A program made the position numbers and the translations under genes. Below, in pieces: positions 18,682 through 25,996 of a stretch of 64,000 nt of DNA (positions are counted from its first letter, which is position 1; each line of letters opens with the position of its first letter). Origin of the DNA: Mycolicibacterium holsaticum DSM 44478 = JCM 12374 (GTDB lineage: Bacteria; Actinomycetota; Actinomycetes; Mycobacteriales; Mycobacteriaceae); NCBI RefSeq assembly GCF_019645835.1, contig NZ_CP080998.1, forward strand, positions 4,650,001-4,714,000, read 5' to 3'. Under the pieces are notes generated by a model. The model searched no databases. It worked only from the letters and a program-made list of their open reading frames with translations, and had not been told where the DNA came from.

Positions 18682-19778
18682 ACGGCCGCGCGCCGCTCGA
18701 CCTTGGTCCGGTGCGCCAGCTGCAAGTAGGCGTCGGCGACTACGGGCCACCCCAGTTCGGGTGCCAGCCGGCGCGCTTCGGCCGCCAGCGCTCCCGAGAA
18801 CCGCGGTTCGGTCAGCACCCGCCGCAGCGCCGACACCAGCGCATTGGGGTCGTCATGATCGACGACGATGCCTGCCCCGGTCGCCAGCAACTCACAGGCA
18901 TGCGGAAATGCCGTCGCCACCACGGGCCTGCCGTTGGCGATGGCATCGACGAGCACACCCGAGGTCACCTGGTCGGCCGAGTCGTAGGGCAGCACCACGA
19001 CGGCCGCGGACTGCGCCAGCCCGCTCAACATCGCACCGTTGCGGTACCCGTCTTCAAAGCAGACCACATCCGCGACGCCGAGGCGCTGCGCCTGCTCGAT
19101 CAGGGCCTCCCGGTACGCCTGCGCGTCGGCGGGCGCCGCGTTCGGGTGGTTTCGGCCTGCCACCACGTACAGCGGCCGTCCCGGTAGGTCTTTGAGCGAT
19201 CGCATCGAGTCGATGACCCGCTCGATGCCCTTTCCCGGAGCCAGCAGGCCCCAGGTCACCAGGGTGGGGCGACCACGCCGCGCGCGGGCCACGTCCTTGG
19301 GCACGGTTGCGCCGTGCGGAATCACCGCGATTTTGTGGCGCGCCACCTGGTAGTTCTCGCGCAGCCGTTTGCTTGCCGCCGCCGACATGACAACCACCCG
19401 GTCTGCCACCCCGGCCATCGCCTCTAAGCCCGACCGCTGTTGGCGCGTCGGGCTTTTGGGCACGCTGTGTGCGATGACGATCGACGGCACCTGTAACGCG
19501 CCGATGATCTCGACGACGTCCTCTGCGTCGGGCCCGCGATCGATCTCGGTGGAGTGCTGAATGACGGCAACGTCGTTGTGGTTCAACACGTCGATACACG
19601 CCGCCCGCGACGGTGCTGAGCCCTTCACCAGTTCTGCGACGACCCGGGAACTTTCCGATACCGATCCATCGGCGATCCGCACCACCGAGACCTCGGCGCC
19701 GTGGGTGCTCAACCCGGTGGCCAACCCGGAGCCGAACCGGGCCTGCCCGCAGAGCGTCGGCGGATAACAGCTCAGCAT
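18678..19778 (-). CDS. GT4-family glycosyltransferase
   Basis: This 366-residue GT-B glycosyltransferase starts at MLSCYPPTLCGQARFGSGLA, a typical N-terminus for the family, with GAGGA about 6 nt upstream of ATG 19778. The C-terminal nucleotide-sugar half contains VTWGLLAPGKGIERVID, VVVLPYDSADQVTSGVLVDA and GRPVVATAFPHACELL. Acceptor and sugar cannot be read from the sequence. An in-frame TTG about 20 codons upstream is a less likely start. It is the first gene of a three-gene unit ending in the desaturase. Confidence 0.85.
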   Translation of the reverse strand: MLSCYPPTLCGQARFGSGLATGLSTHGAEVSVVRIADGSVSESSRVVAELVKGSAPSRAACIDVLNHNDVAVIQHSTEIDRGPDAEDVVEIIGALQVPSIVIAHSVPKSPTRQQRSGLEAMAGVADRVVVMSAAASKRLRENYQVARHKIAVIPHGATVPKDVARARRGRPTLVTWGLLAPGKGIERVIDSMRSLKDLPGRPLYVVAGRNHPNAAPADAQAYREALIEQAQRLGVADVVCFEDGYRNGAMLSGLAQSAAVVVLPYDSADQVTSGVLVDAIANGRPVVATAFPHACELLATGAGIVVDHDDPNALVSALRRVLTEPRFSGALAAEARRLAPELGWPVVADAYLQLAHRTKVERRAAV

Positions 19779-20020
19779 GCCGATCCTCGGCGGGTGAGGA
19801 GTCCCGTGACCCGGTGGACGGTAGCTAGACAAGATGCTCAAAACGATCCCAACATGCGGTTGGCACCCGGTGACAGGTGTGAGCGGTTGCTCGGCGGTCA
19901 GCGACGATCTGCAGACACACCCCAGGCTGGCTGGATTTCCAACACTGCTCACGCTACACCCAGGTGGCGTAGTGTCAGACACAGCCGGGACCAATCGGGC
20001 CCCATAATGAAGGGCCAGCG

Positions 20021-20161
20021 ATGTCTGACAAGTCTCCTCGACAGACCATGAGCAAAAAGTCCGGTAAGAGCCTGAAAGAGAAACGCGCCGCCAAGCACGC
20101 CAAGGCCGCCGACCGCGCAGAGTCGTCCACCGATACGCTCTTCCAACACAAGAAGCGTTGA
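20021..20161 (+). CDS. Small basic protein (46 aa) starting MSDKSPRQTMSKKSGKS
   Basis: This 46-residue, Lys/Arg-rich protein reads MSDKSPRQTMSKKSGKSLKE and ends TLFQHKKR. It has no membrane segment or Cys. Similar short proteins with an MSDKSPRQ start occur in other mycobacteria from memory, and their function is unknown to me. AGGG lies 9 nt before the ATG. The 240-bp region upstream holds the palindrome GTGTCAGACAC and probably the promoters of this gene and of the divergent glycosyltransferase. Confidence 0.72.
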   Translation: MSDKSPRQTMSKKSGKSLKEKRAAKHAKAADRAESSTDTLFQHKKR

Positions 20162-20169
20162 TAGCGCGG

Positions 20170-20688
20170 CTATCTCGCTTCTGCCCCCGAGATCCAGCGT
20201 TGCTCGGTAGCGGTCGTGCGGTCACGAATCTCACGGTCCTGCAAGCTGATTTCGAGCAGCGCGTCAGCTGACGAGGCGTTGTCGGGCGTCGCCGCCGTCA
20301 TCAGCGTCTGGTGAGCGTGGTCGGGGTCCGAAAGTGCGGGCACGACGACCAACACGATTCTGTCGCCTGCCAGGCCCAACACCTCGATGGTGTTGTGCGG
20401 TTGCAGCCGGGACCCGTCCAGCCGAACCGGCCGATCCGCGAACCGAATGCGGGCAGGCACGTCCGGCCACTCGTCGAGGTTGTACACCACCCGGTCGACG
20501 GGACCCGACCGCACCGACAGCGCAGCCAGCAGGTCGGGCAGTTCACGGGCAAGCTCATCACTGTGCGGCCACCACCCGCCATCGACGTAACCCGTTGCGG
20601 GCGCCTCGGGCTTCAACCTCAGCCGCAGGGTGTTCTCGGGTCCGGAAGCGCGTAGCCCGGATAAAGCAGCGCCAACGTGTGCGGTCAT
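20170..20688 (-). CDS. DUF5994 family protein (first copy)
   Basis: This 172-residue protein has the DUF5994 hallmark GYVDGGWWPHSDELARELPDLLAALS near residue 33 and a later block LQPHNTIEVLGLAGDRIVLVVVPAL. Function is unknown. A second copy lies 0.5 kb away (21200-21691) with the cold-shock gene between them. Both are on the minus strand. A soluble cytoplasmic protein is suggested, as no signal peptide or membrane helix is seen. Confidence 0.85.
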   Translation of the reverse strand: MTAHVGAALSGLRASGPENTLRLRLKPEAPATGYVDGGWWPHSDELARELPDLLAALSVRSGPVDRVVYNLDEWPDVPARIRFADRPVRLDGSRLQPHNTIEVLGLAGDRIVLVVVPALSDPDHAHQTLMTAATPDNASSADALLEISLQDREIRDRTTATEQRWISGAEAR

Positions 20689-20825
20689 AAGACGATCCTG
20701 TCTCAGCCACCGAAGCAGCCGAATCCTTCGAATCGGCGATGCACACGGTTCAGAGCATCGTGCGCGACATACCGCCGATGTCCCGAGTCTACGTCAGAGG
20801 GATCTGGTCCGAACCCCGAAATGCA

Positions 20826-20858
20826 TTGTGGGCTGGCGGGAAACCCGCCAGCCCACAA
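20826..20858. terminator. Perfect 15-bp hairpin terminator after the cold-shock gene
   Basis: TTGTGGGCTGGCGGG / AAA / CCCGCCAGCCCACAA pairs perfectly over 15 bp and lies 15 bp past the cold-shock gene's stop. There is no long T-run, as is usual in mycobacteria. Confidence 0.85.
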
Positions 20859-20872
20859 CGACGACGTACTCG

Positions 20873-21076
20873 CTAGACGGCCGTCACCCCGACCGCCTGC
20901 GGCCCCTTGTTGCCCTGTTCGATGTCGAACTGGACGCGTTGGTTTTCCGTCAGTGTCCGATAGCCGTCCCCGCGAATTTCGCTGTAGTGGACGAACACAT
21001 CGTTCGAGGCTCCATCAGGAGCGATGAAGCCGAAGCCCTTGTCTTCGTTGAACCATTTCACGGTTCCCTGTGTCAT
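20873..21076 (-). CDS. cspA: Cold-shock domain protein (CspA family)
   Basis: This 67-residue single cold-shock domain begins [20 protein letters not shown], with RNP1 as KGFGFI and RNP2 as VFVHY. Such proteins bind single-stranded RNA/DNA and act as RNA chaperones. The ATG at 21076 is preferred over the upstream ATG at 21085 because GGAAAG, overlapping that upstream codon, is a good ribosome-binding site. A strong hairpin terminator follows, and a palindrome lies 27-44 nt upstream. Confidence 0.95.
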   Translation of the reverse strand: MTQGTVKWFNEDKGFGFIAPDGASNDVFVHYSEIRGDGYRTLTENQRVQFDIEQGNKGPQAVGVTAV

Positions 21077-21102
21077 ACTTTCCAACTTCTCTCATTCTGA
21101 AC

Positions 21103-21120
21103 GGATGTCAAAGGACATCC
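21103..21120. promoter_or_regulatory. Palindrome in the cold-shock gene leader
   Basis: GGATGTC-CTTT-GACATCC (minus strand) is a perfect 7-bp inverted repeat ending 27 nt upstream of the cspA ATG. It could be an operator or a 5'-UTR hairpin. A TTGACA-like hexamer lies inside it. Confidence 0.6.
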
Positions 21121-21199
21121 GCGGTCAGGATAGCAGCAAGCGCCGCCATCAACCTATCGGCGACAAACTGTCGCCTGAAATGCCTTGATCCCCAATGTG

Positions 21200-21691
21200 T
21201 TACGTAACAGAGCTCGACAGGCGACTGGTCCACAACGCGCTCTCTGCCTTTGCGTCGCGAAGCACGCTTTCGGCCGCATCGCACCATTGGCCGTCGCGCT
21301 CGGACCCGACGAGCGGCCTGCCCGACGCGCATCGCATCACCGTGTTGCCCAGCGCCGGCGTCGTCATATGCGGCACGACAAGCAGCTTGGCTTGAGCGGT
21401 ACGCCCGACGACCATCATCAGCCGGTGGCGCCGATGCTCGGCGGCGGCCCTGGGCCGCGCACTGGTCAGAATCGAGTTCAGGTCCAGCGCACCCTCGGTG
21501 GCAGACCAATTGACGCAGATGTCGACGATCTCCCCCAGACGTCGGTGCAAAACGCCGATCAATTGCGGCAATTCGCCGGCCGTCGAACCGGTATGGGGCC
21601 ACCAGGCCCCGTCGATGTCGGCGCCCAACGTCCCCGCGAGCACGAGTCTGACGGGCCGGGCCAGTCGGCGGGTACCCGTCAAGCCGTTCAC
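21200..21691 (-). CDS. DUF5994 family protein (second copy)
   Basis: This 163-residue protein carries the DUF5994 blocks RPVRLVLAGTLGADIDGAWWPHTG and RRHRLMMVVGRTAQAKLLVVP. The GTG at 21691 overlaps the stop of a 46-residue upstream gene by four bases (GTGA), which fixes the start. The much longer open frame upstream is not conserved-looking. Function is unknown. It is a paralogue of the 20170-20688 gene. Confidence 0.8.
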   Translation of the reverse strand: MNGLTGTRRLARPVRLVLAGTLGADIDGAWWPHTGSTAGELPQLIGVLHRRLGEIVDICVNWSATEGALDLNSILTSARPRAAAEHRRHRLMMVVGRTAQAKLLVVPHMTTPALGNTVMRCASGRPLVGSERDGQWCDAAESVLRDAKAESALWTSRLSSSVT

Positions 21692-21828
21692 GAGGACGGC
21701 GTCGTTACAGACGAGTTCCGCTTCGGCTGATCGGAGAACACGGGGTTGGTCACCGGTTCGTCGGACCCGCTCGTGTTCGAGGTGGGCTCGGAATCTTCGA
21801 TATGGGAAAAGAGTTCGGATGACTTCAT
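21688..21828 (-). CDS. Small Ser/Thr-rich protein (46 aa) coupled to DUF5994 gene
   Basis: This 46-residue protein begins MKSSELFSHIEDSEPTSNTS and is rich in Ser, Thr, Glu and Pro, likely disordered. GAGGA lies 8 nt before the ATG, and its stop overlaps the GTG of the DUF5994 gene, so the two are probably translated together. I recognise no family. It may be a leader that couples translation rather than a functional protein. Confidence 0.55.
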   Translation of the reverse strand: MKSSELFSHIEDSEPTSNTSGSDEPVTNPVFSDQPKRNSSVTTPSS

Positions 21829-21969
21829 AAAGCAAGTCCTCAAGTATGGTGCGCTTCGGCCAACGCACTGTCGGGCGAAGGGCAATCGAAATCGCAGGCT
21901 GATCGTCTTCCAACGCGGGTTGGCGATGCACTGCTGACCGGAATCGGTCTACACCCACGATACACGGCC

Positions 21970-23490
21970 CTACCCCGCGCCGAACTCCAACGCCGGTTCT
22001 GCCGAGTCCACTCCGCGGCTGCTGGAGATGGTCAGCATGTCCGGTCGCACCTCGTATCGGGCCCCGTCGGCGGGGTTGATCGCGACGAACCCGGCGCCGG
22101 ACGGCACCGCGTTGCTGAGCTCGAGGCTGGCGCCGTCACGCAGCCGTTCGCCGCGGTAGTAGTAGTTGCCCGGCGCCGATTCACACACCACCGCCAGCGA
22201 GTTCGACGTCCGGATCGCCGCCTCCGGTGCGTCGCCCGCGTCGCACCGCGCCGAGTGCCCGACGAACCCCAGCGAATCGGTTCCCGAGACCCCGGCGATC
22301 GGTGCCCCGCTCGGCCGCGGAGTGGTCGTCGTGGGCGTCGTTGTCGTTGTCGTCGTTGTGGTGGTCGCCGGGGAGGTGGGCTCCGTCGGCGGCACCGCCA
22401 GCTTGGTCTGCGGCTGGCTGGCGTCCCCGCCGTCGAACACCAGCACCGCGGCCAGCACCACCGCAGCGGTGAACATCACGATCGTCGCGACCAGCAGCGC
22501 CAGCTGGCCCCGGCTGAACCGCGACGTACCCGCAGACCGCGCAGGTGGGGGCGGTGCGTACGGCGGATAACCCGTCGCGACCGGGTTCGGAAAGCCCGCG
22601 GGGAACTGCCGCGTCGACGGCGGCGGGGCCGGGGCAGGCGGCGGCGCGCCGGGCGGCTGATCGAGCGCCGCGCCTGCGGCCTTGGCCAGCTCGCCTGCCG
22701 AGGCGTAGCGTTCCGCGGGTTTCTTCGCCATGCCGCGCGCGACGACGTCGTCGAACGCCCGGCTGATCCCCCGCCGCATGATGCTGGGCCGCGGCGGTGG
22801 GTTGAACAAGTGCGCGCTGATGACCTGGCGCAGATCGGCGGTCTCGAACGGGGCCCGGCCGGTGAGCGCCTCGTAGAGCAGGCACGACAACGAGTACACG
22901 TCCGACGCCGGGCCGCCGCGCTCGCCGTTGAAGCGTTCGGGTGCCATGTAGGCGCTGGACCCGATGAGCAGCCCGGTCATCGTCACCGTCGCCTCGCCGC
23001 TGCCGTGTGCGATGCCGAAGTCGACGAGGTAGGCGAAATCCTCGGGCGTGAGCAGGACGTTTTCCGGTTTGATGTCGCGGTGGACCAGGCCGCTGGCGTG
23101 CGCGGCGTCCAGCGCCGACGCCACCTGGGTGATGATCGACACCGCCCGCGCCGGCGGAAGCGCGCCGTCGCGCAGCACCTCCTTGAGGCTGGCGCCCTCG
23201 ACCAGGCGCATGTCGATGTAGAGCACCCCGTCGATCTCGCCGAAGTCGTGCACCGGGATGACGTGCGGCTCCTGCAGCCGGGCCGCGACCCGGGATTCGC
23301 GGCGGAACCGCTCCTGAAACGTCGGATCCGACGCCAGGTCCGAGCGCAGCAACTTGATCGCCACCATGCGGTCCCGCGCGGTGTCGTAGGCCCGATATAC
23401 CTCGCCCATGCCCCCGACCCCGATCACAGACTGCAGCTCATAGGACCCGAACCGGGTGCCCAGACGTGAGCTGCCCTTCGGGGAACTCAC
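21970..23490 (-). CDS. Receptor-type Ser/Thr protein kinase
   Basis: This 506-residue transmembrane kinase has a cytoplasmic kinase domain (about 15-275) with GVGGMGEVY, Lys46, HRDIKPEN (137-144) and DFG (157-159), so it is predicted active. A Pro-rich juxtamembrane segment leads to one membrane helix (about 330-352). A Thr-rich spacer and a ~110-residue extracytoplasmic domain with two Cys, of no family I recognise, complete it. It belongs to the mycobacterial Pkn type. A Thr/Pro-rich lipoprotein and a second kinase lie immediately upstream on the same strand. Confidence 0.93.
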   Translation of the reverse strand: MSSPKGSSRLGTRFGSYELQSVIGVGGMGEVYRAYDTARDRMVAIKLLRSDLASDPTFQERFRRESRVAARLQEPHVIPVHDFGEIDGVLYIDMRLVEGASLKEVLRDGALPPARAVSIITQVASALDAAHASGLVHRDIKPENVLLTPEDFAYLVDFGIAHGSGEATVTMTGLLIGSSAYMAPERFNGERGGPASDVYSLSCLLYEALTGRAPFETADLRQVISAHLFNPPPRPSIMRRGISRAFDDVVARGMAKKPAERYASAGELAKAAGAALDQPPGAPPPAPAPPPSTRQFPAGFPNPVATGYPPYAPPPPARSAGTSRFSRGQLALLVATIVMFTAAVVLAAVLVFDGGDASQPQTKLAVPPTEPTSPATTTTTTTTTTPTTTTPRPSGAPIAGVSGTDSLGFVGHSARCDAGDAPEAAIRTSNSLAVVCESAPGNYYYRGERLRDGASLELSNAVPSGAGFVAINPADGARYEVRPDMLTISSSRGVDSAEPALEFGAG

Positions 23491-23644
23491 ATGAAATCCT
23501 TTCCGTTTACGGCGTGCGGCGACTGTGCAGGATCAGTCTTCCCGCTTGGCGCTCGGACGTAACGTGAACGTCGGAGGCGCGAGCGCTCGACACTACCAAA
23601 GTGTATGCCGCACAGGTGGTTTGGTACTCCCGCTGAATGAAAGC

Positions 23645-24019
23645 TCAGCCTCCGGACTCTTCTTCCTCGGTGGCGTTCGGGTTGGGCGCGGTGACCGGCG
23701 GTGATGCGCTGACATCGGGTGTGCGTGTCTCCGACGTCGGGCCCTCGTTGGGCTCCTCTGCCGGCGGCTGGCCGACGGGCGGGCCGGTGGGCGCGACGAC
23801 GGGCGATGTGGTGATCGGCGCCTGCTGGGTCGTCGGCGCCGGGGTCGGCGACGGTGGGGGCGGCGGCGGCGGGGTGGTGAGCGTGGGCGTGGTGGTGGTC
23901 GGTGTCGTGGTGGTGGTGTCTTCGGCCTCGTCGCCGCCGCACGCGGCCAAGGAGGCGGTCGCCACGACGGCGGCCGCGCCGATCGCGAGTCGTACAGCGC
24001 GGTTGATCGGTTTCCTCAT
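23645..24019 (-). CDS. Thr/Pro-rich putative lipoprotein
   Basis: This 124-residue protein begins MRKPINRAVRLAIGAAAVVA and has the lipobox SLAAC. Apart from a short GGDEAED, the rest is almost all Thr, Pro, Ser and Glu, with no recognisable domain. A membrane-anchored, possibly glycosylated, cell-wall spacer is likely. It sits between two kinases with extracytoplasmic parts (61 bp from the upstream kinase gene), so it could share their regulation. The ATG at 24019 is chosen because it starts the signal peptide. Confidence 0.75.
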   Translation of the reverse strand: MRKPINRAVRLAIGAAAVVATASLAACGGDEAEDTTTTTPTTTTPTLTTPPPPPPPSPTPAPTTQQAPITTSPVVAPTGPPVGQPPAEEPNEGPTSETRTPDVSASPPVTAPNPNATEEEESGG

Positions 24020-24080
24020 CAGCGCTCCCAGGTTCGGCGGTAAAAGCCCACGGGTTCCCTGGTGCCCGCAGCGCAAAACG

Positions 24081-25892
24081 TTACTTCGTCGCGGCGTTGA
24101 TCGACGGCTGGTCGATCATGCCCTTCTCCACGCCCCACATCGTGGCGATGGTGCGGTACTCACCGGTCTCGATCAGGTGTTCCAGCGCCAGCCGCAGCGA
24201 CTCGGCCAGCGCCGACCCCTTGGCCACCGGCCAGCCGTAGGGCGCGGAATCGAACACCTGCCCGGCCGCCTCCAGCTCGCCGCCCGAGGTCTTGATGGCG
24301 AACCCGGTGACCGGCGAATCGGCCGACATGGCGTCGACCTCGCCGTTCATCAACGCCGTGTTGAGGTCGTTCTGGCTGACGTAGACCGTTTTCTCGATCG
24401 GGGCCATGCCTGCGGCCTCACACGCCGCGCTCTTGGCCGGGATCTCCGCGGTCTCCTGCAGCGACGCGTAGGACACCCCGACGCGCAGCCCGCACGCGTC
24501 GTCCGGGTCGACCGAAGAGCCGGCCTGCTGCGCCCACAGCGTGCCCGCCACGAAGTAGTTGACGAAGTCCACCGACTCCTGGCGTTCCTTGGTGTCGGTG
24601 AACGACGACATCCCGACGTTGAAGTCGCCAGCGCGCACCGACGGGAAGATCGCCTCGAACGCGGTCTCGCGGTACTCCGGCACCAGGCCCAGCGTGCGGG
24701 TGATCGCGTTCATCAAGTCGACGTCGAACCCGACGATCTGCCCGTCGGCGTCCTTGAATTCGTTTGGTGCGTAAGGCACGTTGACGCCGATGAGCAGCCG
24801 GCCCGTCGACCGGATGTCCGCGGGCACCGTCGCCGCGATCGACTCCACCGCACCCGGCACGGCCTCCGGCGTCGCCGTCGACGAGCTCTCCGCCATGCTG
24901 GCCGGGGCGGCATCACCCCCGGAGCCGCCGCGCCACTGCCAGACGCCGAAGGTGCCGAGCGCGGCCACCAGCACGACGGCGCCGGCCACCGCGAGCGCCC
25001 GCCGCGACACCCCGTGCTTGGCGACCGGGGTCCTGCGCGCGGCGTGACGTCCGCTGCCCGCCACCCGCACCGGCGCGTTGAGCGCCCGCCGGGCCGCCTC
25101 GGCCAGCGCCCCTGCCGTCTGGAACCGCTTTTCCGGCTTCTTGGCCATGCCCTTGGCGATGACGTCGTCGAACGCGGCGAGCCCGGGATCGGTGTCCGAC
25201 GGCCGCGGCACCTGCTTGGTCATGTGCGCGGCGATCTGCTGCTCGAGCGTGTCGGCGGGGTACGGCCGCACCCCCGTCAGGCACTCGTAAAGCACGCAGG
25301 TCAGCGCGTAGATGTCGGCGCTGGGGTCGACGGGTTTGCCCTCGAAGCGCTCGGGGGCCATGTAGGCCATCGTGCCCAGGGTGCTGCCCGCCGTCGTCAA
25401 TCCCTGCTCGCCGGCCGAGCGTGCGAGCCCAAAGTCGATGAGGTACACGAACTCTCGGTCGGTGATCAGGATGTTCGACGGTTTGACGTCGCGGTGGATC
25501 AGGCCCGCTGCGTGCGCGGTGTCCAACGCCGAGCCGACCTGTTCGACGACCTTGACCGCCAGCGCCGGGTCCAGCGCGTTGTTACCGCCGGCCAGAATGG
25601 TGCCGAGGTTGCGGCCCTCGATGAGGCGCATGTCCAGATACAGCCGGCCGTCGATCTCGCCGAAGCCGTGGATGGGCACCACGTGCGGATCGTTCAGGCC
25701 GGCCGCGGCCTGGGATTCGCGGCGGAACCGCTGCTGAAACGTCTCGTCGACGGCCATCGCAGCCGGAAGCAGCTTCAGTGCGACGATGCGGTCGGTGCGG
25801 GTGTCGTAGGCGCGATAGACCTCACCCATTCCGCCCCGGCCGATCAACTGCTGCAGTTGATAGTGCCCGAAAGGTGTCGCGTCCACCCTCAC
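24081..25892 (-). CDS. Ser/Thr kinase fused to extracytoplasmic solute-binding domain
   Basis: This 603-residue receptor kinase has an N-terminal kinase domain with GRGGMGEVY, Lys40, HRDVKPSN (133-140) and DFG (153-155). One membrane helix (about 299-320) follows. A periplasmic-binding-protein domain of the polar amino-acid type (SBP_bac_3, about 365-595) comes next: GRLLIGVNVPYAPNEF, IVGFDVDLMNAI, NVGMSSFTDTKERQE, DAMSADSPVTG. The layout suggests direct sensing of an extracellular amino acid or related ligand by a kinase. The ligand cannot be deduced. Confidence 0.92.
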   Translation of the reverse strand: MRVDATPFGHYQLQQLIGRGGMGEVYRAYDTRTDRIVALKLLPAAMAVDETFQQRFRRESQAAAGLNDPHVVPIHGFGEIDGRLYLDMRLIEGRNLGTILAGGNNALDPALAVKVVEQVGSALDTAHAAGLIHRDVKPSNILITDREFVYLIDFGLARSAGEQGLTTAGSTLGTMAYMAPERFEGKPVDPSADIYALTCVLYECLTGVRPYPADTLEQQIAAHMTKQVPRPSDTDPGLAAFDDVIAKGMAKKPEKRFQTAGALAEAARRALNAPVRVAGSGRHAARRTPVAKHGVSRRALAVAGAVVLVAALGTFGVWQWRGGSGGDAAPASMAESSSTATPEAVPGAVESIAATVPADIRSTGRLLIGVNVPYAPNEFKDADGQIVGFDVDLMNAITRTLGLVPEYRETAFEAIFPSVRAGDFNVGMSSFTDTKERQESVDFVNYFVAGTLWAQQAGSSVDPDDACGLRVGVSYASLQETAEIPAKSAACEAAGMAPIEKTVYVSQNDLNTALMNGEVDAMSADSPVTGFAIKTSGGELEAAGQVFDSAPYGWPVAKGSALAESLRLALEHLIETGEYRTIATMWGVEKGMIDQPSINAATK

Positions 25893-25996
25893 TCCTCGCA
25901 GCGTCCCCGCGTCGCTGTGTCGATCGAAACTACATCACGTTTGCCAGCAATGTGGCAGCGCGTGTCAATTTTGACGGATCGTCTGCGTGGGCCGGC

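Noticed and set aside
22321..22372. CRISPR-like or microsatellite repeat (GTT/GTC runs)
   Set aside because: The short repeats encode the poly-Thr linker of the kinase. No spacer-repeat structure is present. No CRISPR array is seen anywhere in the window.
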